From positions 1 to 44,241 of the forward strand of contig NZ_JBMGQR010000032.1 in the NCBI RefSeq assembly GCF_049059935.1: 44,241 bases of DNA, read 5' to 3'. A program made the translations under genes and the position numbers. Origin of the DNA: JAURVT01 sp049059935. Lineage in GTDB: Bacteria > Actinomycetota > Actinomycetes > Propionibacteriales > Nocardioidaceae. The notes under the pieces are model-generated. The model saw only the letters and a program-made list of their open reading frames with translations. It was not told where the DNA came from and ran no database searches. Position 1 is the stretch's first letter; each line of letters starts with the position of its first letter. Shown one piece after another: positions 17,496 through 28,060 of this stretch.

Positions 17496-17527
17496 GCAAC
17501 CTGCGGACACGGCGTCCGGACCGGTGG

Positions 17528-17533
17528 GATGCT
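17528..17533 (+). promoter_or_regulatory. Possible -10 element GATGCT
   Basis: GATGCT ends 6 bases before the ATG at 17540, matching the leaderless spacing seen elsewhere, but the hexamer itself is weak. Confidence 0.3.
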
Positions 17534-17539
17534 GCTCCC

Positions 17540-17959
17540 ATGTCGACGACCGTCGTGGTGCGGCTCGCCCTGGGGGCCCTCGTCGTCGCCGGGTCGGTGG
17601 CGGCGTGGGAGGTGTTCGTCTTCCTGCTCCTGCCCCTGACGGGTGTGCCCCTGATGATCGGTGGCGCGATGACGATCTGGGCGATGACCAAGGACCGCCC
17701 CGGCACCGCCCAGCGGTGGGCCCGACGCACGTCCTACGGGATCGCGACGGTCGGGGCCGTGGCCGCAGCGGTGTACTTCTGGGCGTGGGGCGTGGGCTTC
17801 GACTACGCCGACTCGTTCCGTGACGAGCCCCCGCACGTGGCGCTCGCCCTGAGCTGGTCCTACGGCGTGGCCGCGGTCGCGTTCGTCCTGCTCGCGCTGG
17901 TCGTCGTCGCCGTGATGCCCCTGCCCGGGCGGCGTCGGCGCGCGCTCACGTCCGGCTGA
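17540..17959 (+). CDS. Small four-helix membrane protein, unknown function
   Basis: A 139-residue protein with hydrophobic segments near residues 5-24, 26-48, 66-85 and 104-128, and a short basic C-terminus. The segment VFVFLLLPLTGVPLMIGGAM forms a tight helical hairpin. I do not recognise a family. Its last 14 bases overlap the end of the convergent Pr6Pr-like gene. Coding is supported by the ATG placement, hydrophobic periodicity and strong GC3 in this frame. Confidence 0.65.
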   Translation: MSTTVVVRLALGALVVAGSVAAWEVFVFLLLPLTGVPLMIGGAMTIWAMTKDRPGTAQRWARRTSYGIATVGAVAAAVYFWAWGVGFDYADSFRDEPPHVALALSWSYGVAAVAFVLLALVVVAVMPLPGRRRRALTSG

Positions 17960-18578
17960 CGGCACCGCCGCGCGCCGCGTCGAGCCGGTTGCCGAGCGAG
18001 GCGAGGCCGACGGCCAGCAGCGCGCCGCCGAGCAGGAGCACGACGGAGGTGGCGAGCACCGGCCCGTAGCCGCGGGCGGCGGCGTCGACGAACGGGTAGG
18101 GGTAGAAGTCGTCGGCGAGGGGTCCGCGCACGAGCGTGTAGACGAGGTACACCAGCGGGAGGGCGAGCCAGGTCAGCGCTGCGCGGACGTCAATCGGTCG
18201 GGTGCGCCGCGACACCAGGAAGTCCGCGACCATCACCACCGGCATCACCTGGTGCACGACCGTGTTCACCCACGGCGCCAGCACGCCGACTCCGACGTCA
18301 CGCAGCAGCACGGCGAACACCAGTCCCGTGACGGCCATGCAGAACGCGACGGCGCCGCGGAACGCGTCCATCCACGGCGCCCGGGGCGCGACCACGGCGC
18401 CGACGACCAGCACCACCACCGAGAGCAGGTTCGACAGGTTGGTGAAGTAGCTCCAGAAGTTGCCCAGGGTGAAGCCCGGGGCGTCCCGAGAGTCCAGGTA
18501 GCAGGTCACCAGTGCCGCGACGGCCAGCGCGGCGAACGCGAGGCGCGCCACCCGCAGGGCGACGTCGACAGGTCTCAT
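17946..18578 (-). CDS. Pr6Pr-type integral membrane protein
   Basis: A 210-residue protein with about six transmembrane segments. The signature NFWSYFTNLSNLLSVVVLVV and the later VNTVVHQVMPVVMVADFLV, DFYPYPFVD and GPVLATSVVLLL match the Pr6Pr family of actinobacterial membrane proteins, distantly like eukaryotic FAR-17a/AIG1. Its biochemical role is not established. It starts at the ATG at 18578 and is convergent with the small membrane protein gene. The gap to the GGDEF-EAL gene upstream on the same strand contains an inverted repeat. Confidence 0.8.
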   Translation of the reverse strand: MRPVDVALRVARLAFAALAVAALVTCYLDSRDAPGFTLGNFWSYFTNLSNLLSVVVLVVGAVVAPRAPWMDAFRGAVAFCMAVTGLVFAVLLRDVGVGVLAPWVNTVVHQVMPVVMVADFLVSRRTRPIDVRAALTWLALPLVYLVYTLVRGPLADDFYPYPFVDAAARGYGPVLATSVVLLLGGALLAVGLASLGNRLDAARGGAVSRT

Positions 18579-18616
18579 GGCGCGATCCTCCCACCGAGCG
18601 GCGCAAATCGGGCGTC

Positions 18617-18670
18617 GACTTCCGCGTCAGTCGGCTTCGACGTCGCCCGGTGACGACTCAGCCGGAAGTC
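18617..18670. repeat. Inverted repeat spanning the stop of the second GGDEF-EAL gene
   Basis: GACTTCCG (18617-18624) pairs with CGGAAGTC (18663-18670). The right arm takes in part of the stop codon of the minus-strand gene ending at 18669. The 38 bases between contain further complementary pieces (AGTCGG near 18629-18634 and CGACT at 18654-18658). It could be a 3' end structure or terminator. Confidence 0.5.
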
Positions 18671-21299
18671 AACGGGGGAGGGGCGGCTGGGGGAGGAGGG
18701 AGGGGGTGCCGGTCATCAGGGCGAGCAGCTGGTCGGCGGGCAGGGGGCGGGCGTAGAGGAAGCCCTGCGCGGTGTCGCACTGGTACTCGTGGAGGAGGTC
18801 GTGCTGCTGCTGGGTCTCGACGCCCTCGGCGACGACGCTGAGCCCGAGCGCCTGGCTCATGCTGAGCACGCCGCGGACGATCGCGCTGCAGCGCGGGTCG
18901 GTGCCGAGCCCCGACACGAAGCTGCGGTCGATCTTGAGGATGTCGGTGGGCAGCTCGGTGATGCGCATCAGGCTCGAGTAGCCGGTGCCGAGGTCGTCCA
19001 GGGCGATGCGGGCGCCGTCGCGGCGCAGGTCGTTGACGTCGGCCAGCAGCGAGTCGGCGATCAGCGGCGCGTGGGTCTCGGTGAGCTCGAGGACGATCTG
19101 GCTCATCGGGACGCCGGCGGCCACCTGCGCCGTGCGCAGCGCCTCGCTGAGGTGGCCGCTCTGCAGCTGCTTGCCCGAGATGTTGATGTGGACGACGGGA
19201 GCCTCGGGCCCGAGGGCGTCGAGCCACTGGCGGGCCATCCGCAACGAGAGCGCGAGCACCCGGGTGCCGGCCTCGGTCATCAGCGAGCTCGCCTCGAGGA
19301 CGTCGAGGAACTCGGCCGGCGACTGCAGCCCGCGCTGCGGGTGGTTCCAGCGCAGGAGGGTCTCGACGGCGACGGTGCGCCCGGTGGCGATGTCGACCAC
19401 CGGCTGGCCGAACAGCTCGAACTGCTCCTCGGCGAGGGCCCGCTCGAGCTCGGGCAGCAGACGGGCGGTGCGCGCGGCCCGCGCCTGCTCGGGCCACACC
19501 AGCGACTCGACGCGGTCGCGGCCGCTGTTCTTGGCGTTCGACATCGCGTGGTCGGCCTGGCGCAGGACGGCCTCGGGGTGCGAGTCGGGCTCGGCCAGGG
19601 CGACGCCGATGCTGGCCTGCACGACGACGGGCGTCCCGGCGACGTGGACGGGCTCGGCGAGCGCGGCGCGGACGCGGTCGGCCACCGCCTCGAGGTCGGT
19701 GCTGCCGTCCACGCCCTCGCAGACGACGGCGAACTCGTCACCGCCGAGGCGGGCGACGGTGTCGCTCTGGGCGACGCAGCCGGCGATGCGGCCGCCGACG
19801 CGGATCAGGAGGTCGTCGCCACCGGACATGCCGAGGGTCTCGTTCAGGCCCTTGAAGCCGTCGATGTCGAGGTAGAGGACGCCGACGCGCGTGGTGCCGC
19901 CGGACCGGATCGCGCGGCCCAGGCGGTCGACGAGAAGGGTGCGGTTGGGCAGCCCGGTCAGCTGGTCGTGGAGCGCCTGGCGGGTGAGCGCCTCCTCGGC
20001 GGCCTTGCGGGCGGTGATGTCCTCCACCAGGCACAGCAGTGTCACGCCGGCGCCGGACGGATCGGGCACCGTCGACATGGAGACCGACCCCCAGACCGTG
20101 TCGCCGGCGGCGTCGACGAACCGCATCTCGGTGCGCGCCGCGGACGAGCGGTCCTCGAGCTGGCCGGCGAGCAGGTACCCGAACGTCGCGTGGTCGCGCT
20201 CGTCGACGAGCTCGAGCGGCGTGGTGCCCACGAGCCGGTGCAGCGGCATCCCGGTGAACGCGGCGAGGTCGGCGTTGGCGCGGATGATCGGGCCGGCCGT
20301 GCCGTCCTGCACGCGTGACATCAGCATCGAGACCGGCGCGGTCTCGAACGCCGAGCGGAACCGCTCCTCGCTCTCGACGAGCCCGACGGCGAGCCGTGCC
20401 TGGGTGTCGCGCTGGAGCGCGAGGACGAGGGTCACCAGGGTGAGCACCGCGATGAACCCCTGCGCGAGCAGGCCCCGGGCGATCACGCTGTCGGCGATGA
20501 AGGGTCCGCGTCCGGCCATCGTCGTCAGGACGACCGCCAGCCCCGACACGAGCGCCGACGCGGCGGCCACACCGGTGCTGAACCGCAGGCCGAACCAGAC
20601 GCACAGGGCGAGCACCGCGAACGAGATGGGCAGCGTGTCGTTGAGCGCGAAGACGGCGCCGTAGCCGATGACGAGCACCGCGCAGGCCGCCACGAACTCC
20701 CACCGCAGGTTGCCCGTCGGGACGTCGTCGCAGTCGACCCGCACCAGGCGCAGGGTGGTGGCGACGAGCACGAAGATGCTCACCGCGTTGCGCACCACCC
20801 ACAGCGGGTACGCCGCGGGCGACTCCTGCGCGAACACCATCAGCAGCGTCGGGCCGACGACGCCGCTGACGATCGAGCCCGCCACGCTGCCGAGCAGCAG
20901 CGCCCACAGGTGGCGCGGCGACTCGAGCCGGTGAGCGCCCGACCCGCCGAGCCACACGAACACCACGACCGCCGACAGCGCCAGCACCGCGTTGGCGAGG
21001 GCGAAGACGAGCGCGACGCGGACGGGCGCGCCGTCGAGCACCGGGATCACCGTGGTCAGCACGACGATGCCGGCCAGCGCGCCGGCCATCGCGTAGTAGG
21101 AGCCCGACCGGTGCTCCCACAGGACCCACAGGAAGCCGACGCCCGCGGCGGGCCACACGAGCGCCAGCTGCGAGCCGTCCAGCAGGGTCATGCGCCCGAG
21201 GACGGCCGCGACCGCGAAGGCCACGGCGAACGCCGGCCCCACGAGGATCGCGCGGCCGGGATGCAGCGCTCGCGCGAGTCCCGAGAGGGTCGTCTTCAC
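18669..21299 (-). CDS. MASE1-PAS-GGDEF-EAL c-di-GMP signalling protein
   Basis: An 876-residue membrane protein. Residues about 15-300 form a MASE1-like sensor with eight or more hydrophobic segments, residues 305-432 a PAS/PAC domain, then GGDEF and EAL domains. GGDEF is intact at 519-523, but the inhibitory-site arginine is replaced (AQSD instead of RxxD). The EAL signature reads ETL (646-648) with the metal-binding Glu kept; the DDFG motif reads DDLG (768-771). LELTET, LKIDRSF and AEGVET are present, so phosphodiesterase activity remains possible. The GTG start at 21299 has AGGAG upstream. It lies 37 bases after a secreted EEP-family gene on the same strand. Confidence 0.92.
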   Translation of the reverse strand: MKTTLSGLARALHPGRAILVGPAFAVAFAVAAVLGRMTLLDGSQLALVWPAAGVGFLWVLWEHRSGSYYAMAGALAGIVVLTTVIPVLDGAPVRVALVFALANAVLALSAVVVFVWLGGSGAHRLESPRHLWALLLGSVAGSIVSGVVGPTLLMVFAQESPAAYPLWVVRNAVSIFVLVATTLRLVRVDCDDVPTGNLRWEFVAACAVLVIGYGAVFALNDTLPISFAVLALCVWFGLRFSTGVAAASALVSGLAVVLTTMAGRGPFIADSVIARGLLAQGFIAVLTLVTLVLALQRDTQARLAVGLVESEERFRSAFETAPVSMLMSRVQDGTAGPIIRANADLAAFTGMPLHRLVGTTPLELVDERDHATFGYLLAGQLEDRSSAARTEMRFVDAAGDTVWGSVSMSTVPDPSGAGVTLLCLVEDITARKAAEEALTRQALHDQLTGLPNRTLLVDRLGRAIRSGGTTRVGVLYLDIDGFKGLNETLGMSGGDDLLIRVGGRIAGCVAQSDTVARLGGDEFAVVCEGVDGSTDLEAVADRVRAALAEPVHVAGTPVVVQASIGVALAEPDSHPEAVLRQADHAMSNAKNSGRDRVESLVWPEQARAARTARLLPELERALAEEQFELFGQPVVDIATGRTVAVETLLRWNHPQRGLQSPAEFLDVLEASSLMTEAGTRVLALSLRMARQWLDALGPEAPVVHINISGKQLQSGHLSEALRTAQVAAGVPMSQIVLELTETHAPLIADSLLADVNDLRRDGARIALDDLGTGYSSLMRITELPTDILKIDRSFVSGLGTDPRCSAIVRGVLSMSQALGLSVVAEGVETQQQHDLLHEYQCDTAQGFLYARPLPADQLLALMTGTPSLLPQPPLPR

Positions 21300-21336
21300 T
21301 GGTGCTCCTCAGCGCCGAAGGGCCAAGGGCCCGGAG

Positions 21337-22287
21337 TCAACGCTTGTAGGGCAGCCTGATGCTCGCGAAGACGGGATTGTGGTCCGACGGGATCGTACCG
21401 ACGAACTTGCCCTTGCGGAGGCGAATCGCCTGAGACCACCGCGAGACCGACGTGCCGCGCGACACCCAGACGTAGTCGGCGTGCAGGTACTTGCGGGGCG
21501 GCTTGCGGCGCAGCTGGTTGTTCGAGCTGTACGAGGACTTGACCCGCTTGGCGGCCACGTCGTAGCTGTTCACGAAGCCGGACTGCTTGAGCACCTTGGT
21601 CGGCGCGTCGCTCGCGTGGTCGCGGTGGGTGTTGAAGTCGCCGGCGACGACGAGCGGCAGCCCCGCGGTGTTGACGGTCCTGGTCTTGGCGACGAGCGTC
21701 CTGGTCTGCGCCCGGCGGACGCGGTCACGGGCCGCGGTGTTGCCGTTGACCAGGTGGGCGTTCACCATCATGAACCGGCTGCCGGTGGCTCGGTCGGTCA
21801 TCTCGCTCCACACCGCGTACTGCTTGCCGCCCAGCGACATCTCGCCGCTGCGGCCCGGCGTCAGGCGGGCGGGCTTGTAGAAGATGTAGCGACCGGTGGT
21901 GGAGAGCTGGCGCGTGCCGCGGTCGATCCGGGTCTTGACGATCGTGTAGGGGCCGAGCAGGTTGTCGAGGTCGCGGGCCGGGAACTTGAGCGACGACCCC
22001 TTGTGCGGACCGTTGGCCTCCTGGATCGCGAACGCGTCGGCGTTGCCGGTGCGCAGCAGCGAGGCCACCTTCGCGCGCCGCGGCTTCCACGAGCGGAGCG
22101 AGTCCTTCTGGACGTTGTAGGTCGCGACCTTGAGGCTCGAGGACGCGGCGCGCTGCTGCGGGACGGGAGCGGCCTGCCCCTGCGACGCGGCGCCGGTGAG
22201 GGCGAGCAGGGAGGTCGAGAGCAGGGCGGCGCTGACGAGCGCCGTCGCGCGGACGACCCGGTGGGTTCCGAGAGAGGAATACGACAT
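21337..22287 (-). CDS. Secreted endonuclease/exonuclease/phosphatase family protein
   Basis: A 316-residue protein with a signal peptide (about residues 1-38, hydrophobic VVRATALVSAALLSTSLLAL then Ala-rich cleavage region). The mature domain has the EEP fold motifs: KVATYNVQKD (first metal-site Asn), FAIQEANG with the metal-binding Glu, MMVNAHLVNGN, VVAGDFNTHRDH and the C-terminal SDHNPVFASI. These give the full DNase I/sphingomyelinase-type active site. It could be an extracellular nuclease or a phospho(di)esterase; the sequence does not decide. The ATG at 22287 is chosen because it gives a clean signal peptide. A palindromic possible operator lies 12 bases upstream, and a c-di-GMP enzyme gene follows. 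Confidence 0.87.
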   Translation of the reverse strand: MSYSSLGTHRVVRATALVSAALLSTSLLALTGAASQGQAAPVPQQRAASSSLKVATYNVQKDSLRSWKPRRAKVASLLRTGNADAFAIQEANGPHKGSSLKFPARDLDNLLGPYTIVKTRIDRGTRQLSTTGRYIFYKPARLTPGRSGEMSLGGKQYAVWSEMTDRATGSRFMMVNAHLVNGNTAARDRVRRAQTRTLVAKTRTVNTAGLPLVVAGDFNTHRDHASDAPTKVLKQSGFVNSYDVAAKRVKSSYSSNNQLRRKPPRKYLHADYVWVSRGTSVSRWSQAIRLRKGKFVGTIPSDHNPVFASIRLPYKR

Positions 22288-22298
22288 GGGACGAGAAT

Positions 22299-22316
22299 CT
22301 ACGCCAATTGGAGTAG
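22299..22316. promoter_or_regulatory. AT-rich imperfect palindrome, possible operator
   Basis: CTACGCCAATTGGAGTAG is an 18-base palindrome with one mismatched pair, centred on CCAATTGG. It lies 12 bases before the start of the secreted EEP gene, in sequence far more AT-rich than its surroundings, as expected of a transcription factor site. The cognate regulator is unknown. Confidence 0.45.
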
Positions 22317-22334
22317 TAGCGCCGGACAACCACC

Positions 22335-23597
22335 TCATCTGGTCGACAGGTGAGACCCGGGCGACCCGTCGCCGGTGACGGCCTCGAGGTCGTCCGTGCC
22401 CTCGTCGTGGGTGCCCCTGGGGGCCAGCAGGACGGCGAACGCGGTGGTGATCGGCACCGCGAGCACCAGTCCGATCGCCCCCACCATCGTGCGCGCGATC
22501 TCGGCGCCGATCTCCTCGGTGCCGGCCATCTCGAGCAGCGACCGCTGGTAGGCCACGATCAGCAGCAGCACCGTCATCGCCGAGCCCGCGTAGGCGAACA
22601 CCAGCGTGTAGACGCTGGAGGCGATGTGGTCGCGGCCGATGCGCATCGCCGACGCGAACACGCGCGCCGGGCTGAGGTCGGGGCGCGACGAGCGCAGCTC
22701 CCAGACCGCGCTGGCCTGCGTGACCGTGACGTCGTTGAGCACGCCGAGCCCGGCGACGACCATGCTGGCCGCGACCACGCCCGACAGGTCGATCTGGCCG
22801 GCGACGGCGAGCAGCGTCTGGTCGTCCTCGCTGCCCAGACCGGTCAGGTGGGCCCAGTTGGTGGCCGCCACGCCGAGCACCGCGGTGATCGCCAGACCGA
22901 CGACGGTGCCGAACAGCGCGCTGGTGGTGCGGATCGAGACGCCGTGCGCCAGGTACAGCACGACGATCATGATCGCGGTGGACCCGACCACCGCCACCAG
23001 GAGCGGGTTCTCGCCGGCCAGCAGCGCGGGCAGGATGAACCGGACGAGCGCGAACAGCGTCACCGCGACGCCGAGCAGGGCGAACAGCCCGCGCCACCGG
23101 GCCACCACCACCACGAGCACCGCGAACGCGACCGCGAGCGCCGTGAGCGGCACGCCGCGCTGGAAGTCCAGGAACTCATAGGTCGTCTCGTCCGTGCCGG
23201 GCGGGCGCAGCGAGATGATCCGGACGTCGTCGCCGACGGAGAAGCCCTGGCTGTAGACCGCCGGCGTGACCTGCATGCGGGCGGTGCCGCCGTCGTCGAG
23301 CGAGGCCGTGACGTCGCCGCAGGCACCCTGCACGGCGGGCAGGCCGTCGGGGCCGACGGACCCGTCGCCGCAGTCGAGGTCCTTGACCCCCGTGACCGTG
23401 CCGGTGACGATCCGCACGCCCTGGCCCGAGTACGGGTTGGCCGTGGTCGCGACGTCGTCCCGGTCGGGCCACAGCGTGAAGACGCCCCACGCGGTCGCGA
23501 GGCTCAGCACGCCGACGACGACCGCGAGCACCGCTGCGAGCGTGCGGCGCGGGGGACCGGGCTCCGCCACGTCTCCGTGGGCGTGGGAGTGGGGCAC
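22335..23597 (-). CDS. YibE/F family membrane protein
   Basis: A 420-residue polytopic membrane protein. A first transmembrane segment (about 20-43) is followed by an extracytoplasmic beta-rich domain (45-145). Seven or so further segments follow, with the family signature VVAASMVVAGLGVLNDVTVTQASAV (landmarks GVLNDVTV and TQASAVWEL). YibE/F proteins are widespread putative transporters of unknown substrate. The start is a GTG 6 bases after TAGTCT. The N-terminus is His-rich (MPHSHAHG), possibly metal-binding. It could be co-transcribed with the EEP gene 47 bases downstream, although the palindrome at 22299 suggests a separate promoter. Confidence 0.9.
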   Translation of the reverse strand: MPHSHAHGDVAEPGPPRRTLAAVLAVVVGVLSLATAWGVFTLWPDRDDVATTANPYSGQGVRIVTGTVTGVKDLDCGDGSVGPDGLPAVQGACGDVTASLDDGGTARMQVTPAVYSQGFSVGDDVRIISLRPPGTDETTYEFLDFQRGVPLTALAVAFAVLVVVVARWRGLFALLGVAVTLFALVRFILPALLAGENPLLVAVVGSTAIMIVVLYLAHGVSIRTTSALFGTVVGLAITAVLGVAATNWAHLTGLGSEDDQTLLAVAGQIDLSGVVAASMVVAGLGVLNDVTVTQASAVWELRSSRPDLSPARVFASAMRIGRDHIASSVYTLVFAYAGSAMTVLLLIVAYQRSLLEMAGTEEIGAEIARTMVGAIGLVLAVPITTAFAVLLAPRGTHDEGTDDLEAVTGDGSPGSHLSTR

Positions 23598-23603
23598 GCG
23601 CCA

Positions 23604-23609
23604 AGACTA
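23604..23609 (-). promoter_or_regulatory. -10 element TAGTCT for yibE/F gene, leaderless
   Basis: Minus-strand TAGTCT ends 6 bases before the GTG at 23597. The divergent antiporter gene starts 31 bases away at 23641. Confidence 0.45.
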
Positions 23610-23640
23610 GGAGAGGCACCCCGGTGCGAGACTGTCGGGC

Positions 23641-25199
23641 GTGGACGTCGCCCTCACCCTCGTCATGCTCGTCGGCGTGGTGGTCGCCTTCGGGTCGGTC
23701 GCGCGCCGCATCGGCGTCGCCGCACCCCTGGTGCTCATCGTCGCGGGCCTGGCGATCTCGTACGCCTCGTTCCTGCCCGACGTGACCCTGACGCCCGACC
23801 TGGTGCTCATCGGGCTGCTGCCGCCGCTGCTGTACGCCGCGGCCATCCGCACCCCGCTGATCGACGTCCGTCGCGAGGTGCGCCCGATCCTGGGCCTCTC
23901 GGTCGGGCTCGTGCTCCTGACCACCGTCGTCGTCGCGCTCGTCGCCTGGTGGGTGCTGCCGATCCCGCTGGCGGCGGCGTTCGCGATCGGCGCCGTCGTG
24001 GCCCCTCCCGACGCGGTCGCGGCCACGTCCATCGCCCGCAAGGTGGGCATGCCGCGGCGGATGGTGACGATCCTGGAGGGCGAGAGCCTGCTCAACGACG
24101 CGACCGCCATCGTCACCCTGCGCGCGTCCATCGCCGCGATCGGCGGCGGCCTCACCGTGGCGAGCCTGGGCTGGCAGTTCGTGGTGTCGGGCGTGGGCGG
24201 CGTGCTCATCGGCGTCGTCGTCTCGGTCGTGGTCGGCCGCGTCCGCCGCCGGATCGACGACGACCTCACCGACGTCGCCGTCTCGTTCCTCACCCCGTGG
24301 GTGGCCTACCTGCCGGCCGAGGAGATCGGCGCGTCCGGCGTCCTCGCGGTCGTGGTCGCCGGCCTGGTGCTCGGCCACCGCGCGCCGCTGATCCAGTCGG
24401 CGTCGTCGCGGGTGTTCGAGCGCACGAACTGGGCCACCATCTCGTTCCTGCTCGAGAACACCGTGTTCGTGCTCATCGGCATGCAGGTGCGCACGATCGT
24501 GAAGGGGGTCGAGACGAGTGACGTCCCCTACGGCCAGGTGACGCTCGCCGCCGTGCTCGTGCTGCTGACGGTCGTGCTCGTGAGGTTCGTCGGCGTGTTC
24601 GCGATGATCTTCGGTCCGCGACTGGTGCCGGCGGTGCGCCGACGTGAGGACCCACCGGACTGGCGCCCGTCGGTCGTCGTCGGCTGGGCCGGCATGCGGG
24701 GGGTCGTGACGCTGGCCGCCGCGTTCCTGCTGCCCCAGGACACGCCCGACCGCGAGGTGCTGGTGATGCTCGCGTTCGTGGTGACGGTCGGGACGCTGAT
24801 GCTGCAGGGGCTGACGCTGCCCCTGCTCGTGCGCGTGCTCGGCATCGAGGGGCCCGACAGCGCCGTCGACCGTCGTGAGGCCGCGGGCGTGCTGGTGCGG
24901 GCCACGCAGGCCGGGCTGGACCGCCTCGACGAGCTGGTCACCGAGGACGACGCGCCGGAGGTCGTCGACCGGCTGCGGGCGCAGGCCGCGCAGCGCGCCG
25001 AGCGGGCGTCCACCCGTCACACCGCGGACGGTCCGCCGCCCGGGGCGCGCGAGTACGTCCGGCTGCGCGCCGCGATGATCGAGGCCGAGCGCGCCGAGGT
25101 GCTGGCCGTCCGGCGCTCGGGCACGGTCGACCAGGCCGTCGTCGCCCACGTGCTCGACATGATCGACGCCGAGGAGACCGTGATCACCAGGCGACGCGG

Positions 25200-25203
<4 letters not shown>
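23641..25203 (+). CDS. Na+/H+ antiporter, CPA1 (NhaP-like) family
   Basis: A 520-residue protein with 11-12 transmembrane segments in residues 1-405, then a cytoplasmic C-terminal tail of about 115 residues rich in Arg, Glu and Ala. The ion-binding region is recognisable in AIGAVVAPPDAVAATSIARKVGMP and ILEGESLLNDATAIV, where the aspartates of PPDA and LLND match the CPA1 catalytic sites. WAGMRGVVTLAAA in the later half is another family landmark. It probably extrudes Na+ in exchange for H+. It starts at a GTG at 23641 and overlaps the NUDIX gene start by 4 bases, so the two are translationally coupled. Confidence 0.92.
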
Positions 25204-25916
<713 letters not shown>

Positions 25917-28005
25917 GGTTCTCCGCGACGGTCTCGTCGGACGCCATGTGCGTGACGCCCGTGAGCGGCAGGACGCTGTGCGGACGGCCCGCGGCGAGCA
26001 GCGCCGAGGAGAGCCGCAGGGCGTGCGCCACGACGACGTTGTCGTCGACCATGCCGTGCACGATCATCAGCGGACGGTGCACGCCGTCGCGGTCGGCGGC
26101 GTCGGTGAGCAGCGAGTTGCGGTCGTAGACGTCGGGCTGCTCGTCGGGGTGGCCGAGGTAGCGCTCGGTGTAGAAGGTGTCGTAGAGCCGCCAGTCGGTG
26201 ACGGGGGCTCCCGCGACGGCCGCGTGGAACACGTCGGGCCGGCGCAGCACCGCCAGCGCCGAGAGGTAGCCGCCGTACGACCAGCCGGCGATGCCGACGC
26301 GCGAGGTGTCGACGTCGTCGGGGAACCGCTCGGCGACGGCGGCGAGCGCGTCGACCTGGTCCTGCAGGGTGACGCCGGCGAAGTCGTCGCGGATGGTGCG
26401 CTCCCACGCGCGGCCGCGGGCGGGCGTGCCGCGGCCGTCGGACACGACGACGCAGAAGCCCTGGTCGGCGAGCCACTGCGGCTCGAGGAACATGCGTCCC
26501 GACGCCAGCACGCGCTGGGCGTGCGGCCCGCCGTAGGGGTCCATCAGCACCGGGAGCCGGGTCGAGCCGCGGGCGTGGTCGCGGGGGAACAGCACGGCGG
26601 TGCGCAGGGCGTGCTCGCCGGCGTGCACCATCTCGACGCGGGGAGCGTCGCCGGCCTCGGCCTGGCGCGAGGAGATCTCGGCCACCTGGGCGCCGCCGCG
26701 CAGCACCAGGGTGCGCGTGCGGGTGGAGTCGAGCGGCGACCGCGAGACGACCGTCGTGCCGCCGGAGGACGAGCCGCCGTGGACGGCGGTGCCCTCGCTG
26801 AGGCGGGTGCTGGTGCCGTCCCAGGCGATGCGCACCAGGTGCACCTCGGTGGGCTCGACCGAGCCCGACACCAGGACGCCGTCGTCGTCGGCGCCGAGGA
26901 CGTCGCGCACGTGCAGGTCGGCGGGCCCGACGGGCTCGCCGTCGACGTGGACGCGGCGGACGTCGTCGTGCGGCTCGGCGGTGAGCAGCCGTCCGCCGGC
27001 CGCGAGCGTGGGCACGCCGCCCACGAGGTCGACCCACACGTCGTCGTGCTGCTCGCGCAGCACGGTGGTCTCGCCGCTGGCGACGTCGACCGACAGGACG
27101 AGGGCCGTGCGCTGGTCGCGGCTCATCACCTGGACGACGGGGGCGCCGTGGCGCGTCCACGACACGCGGGTGAGGTAGGGGAAGCCCATCCAGTCCCAGG
27201 CCACCTGGACGCGGCTGCCGTCGAGGCCGATCACCCAGAGGCTGACCTCGGCGTCGGCCGTGCCGGCCGCGGGGTAGCGGTGCGGGACGGGCGCGGCCGC
27301 GGGGTCAGCCGGGTCGGCGACGTGCCAGACCCCGACGGGGGCCTCGTCGTAGCGCTCGACGAGCAGGGAGTCGCCGTCGGGCGCCCACCAGAACCCGCGG
27401 AAGCGGTTCATCTCCTCGGCGGCGACGAACTCGGCCTGGCCCCACACCACGGTGTCGGAGTCGGGCGTGACGAGTGGGCGCTCGAGGTCGCCGTCGACGC
27501 CGATGACGCGCAGCGCGCCCTCGGACGCGTAGGCGACGTTGGTGCCGGTGGGGTCGACGCGGGGGTCGATCACCGCGCCGACGGTGGGCAGCGCACGGGC
27601 CTGGCCCTCGCCGTCGAGCGGCGCGACCCAGACCTGGCCCGACAGGGCGAACGCGGCCACGCGCGACTGCGCGTCGGTGGACCACCCGACGATGCCGGCG
27701 CCGGCCTCGCGGCTGCGCTCGCGCCGGGCGCGCTCCTCGGGCGACAGCTGCTCGCCGTCGGTGCCCAGCAGCACGGCGGGGTCGGCGACCAGGCGCTCCT
27801 CGCCGGTCTCGACGTCGAGCTGCCAGAGCGCGCCGGTGCTCGACGTGCCCGACTCCGTGCGCAGGAACGCGACCCGCGTGCCGTCGGCGCTGATGCCCGC
27901 CTGGCGGGGGATCCCGAGGGTGAAGCGCTGGGTGCGCGCGCGCAGGCGAGGATAGGAGTCGGCCTGCTCCGCGGTGGTCTGCTCGGCGTCCGTGGTCATG
28001 GCAGC

Positions 28006-28011
28006 ACTCTA
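28006..28011 (-). promoter_or_regulatory. -10 element TAGAGT for S9 peptidase, leaderless
   Basis: Minus-strand TAGAGT ends 6 bases before the ATG at 27999. Confidence 0.5.
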
Positions 28012-28047
28012 GGGGCCCACCGCGACACCCCTGTCGGACGCCGCGCC

Positions 28048-28053
28048 TAGGCT
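28048..28053 (+). promoter_or_regulatory. -10 element TAGGCT for mshB
   Basis: TAGGCT ends 7 bases before the ATG at 28061. A GGAGG lies in that 7-base gap, so either leaderless or RBS-driven initiation is possible. Confidence 0.45.
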
Positions 28054-28060
28054 GGAGGTC

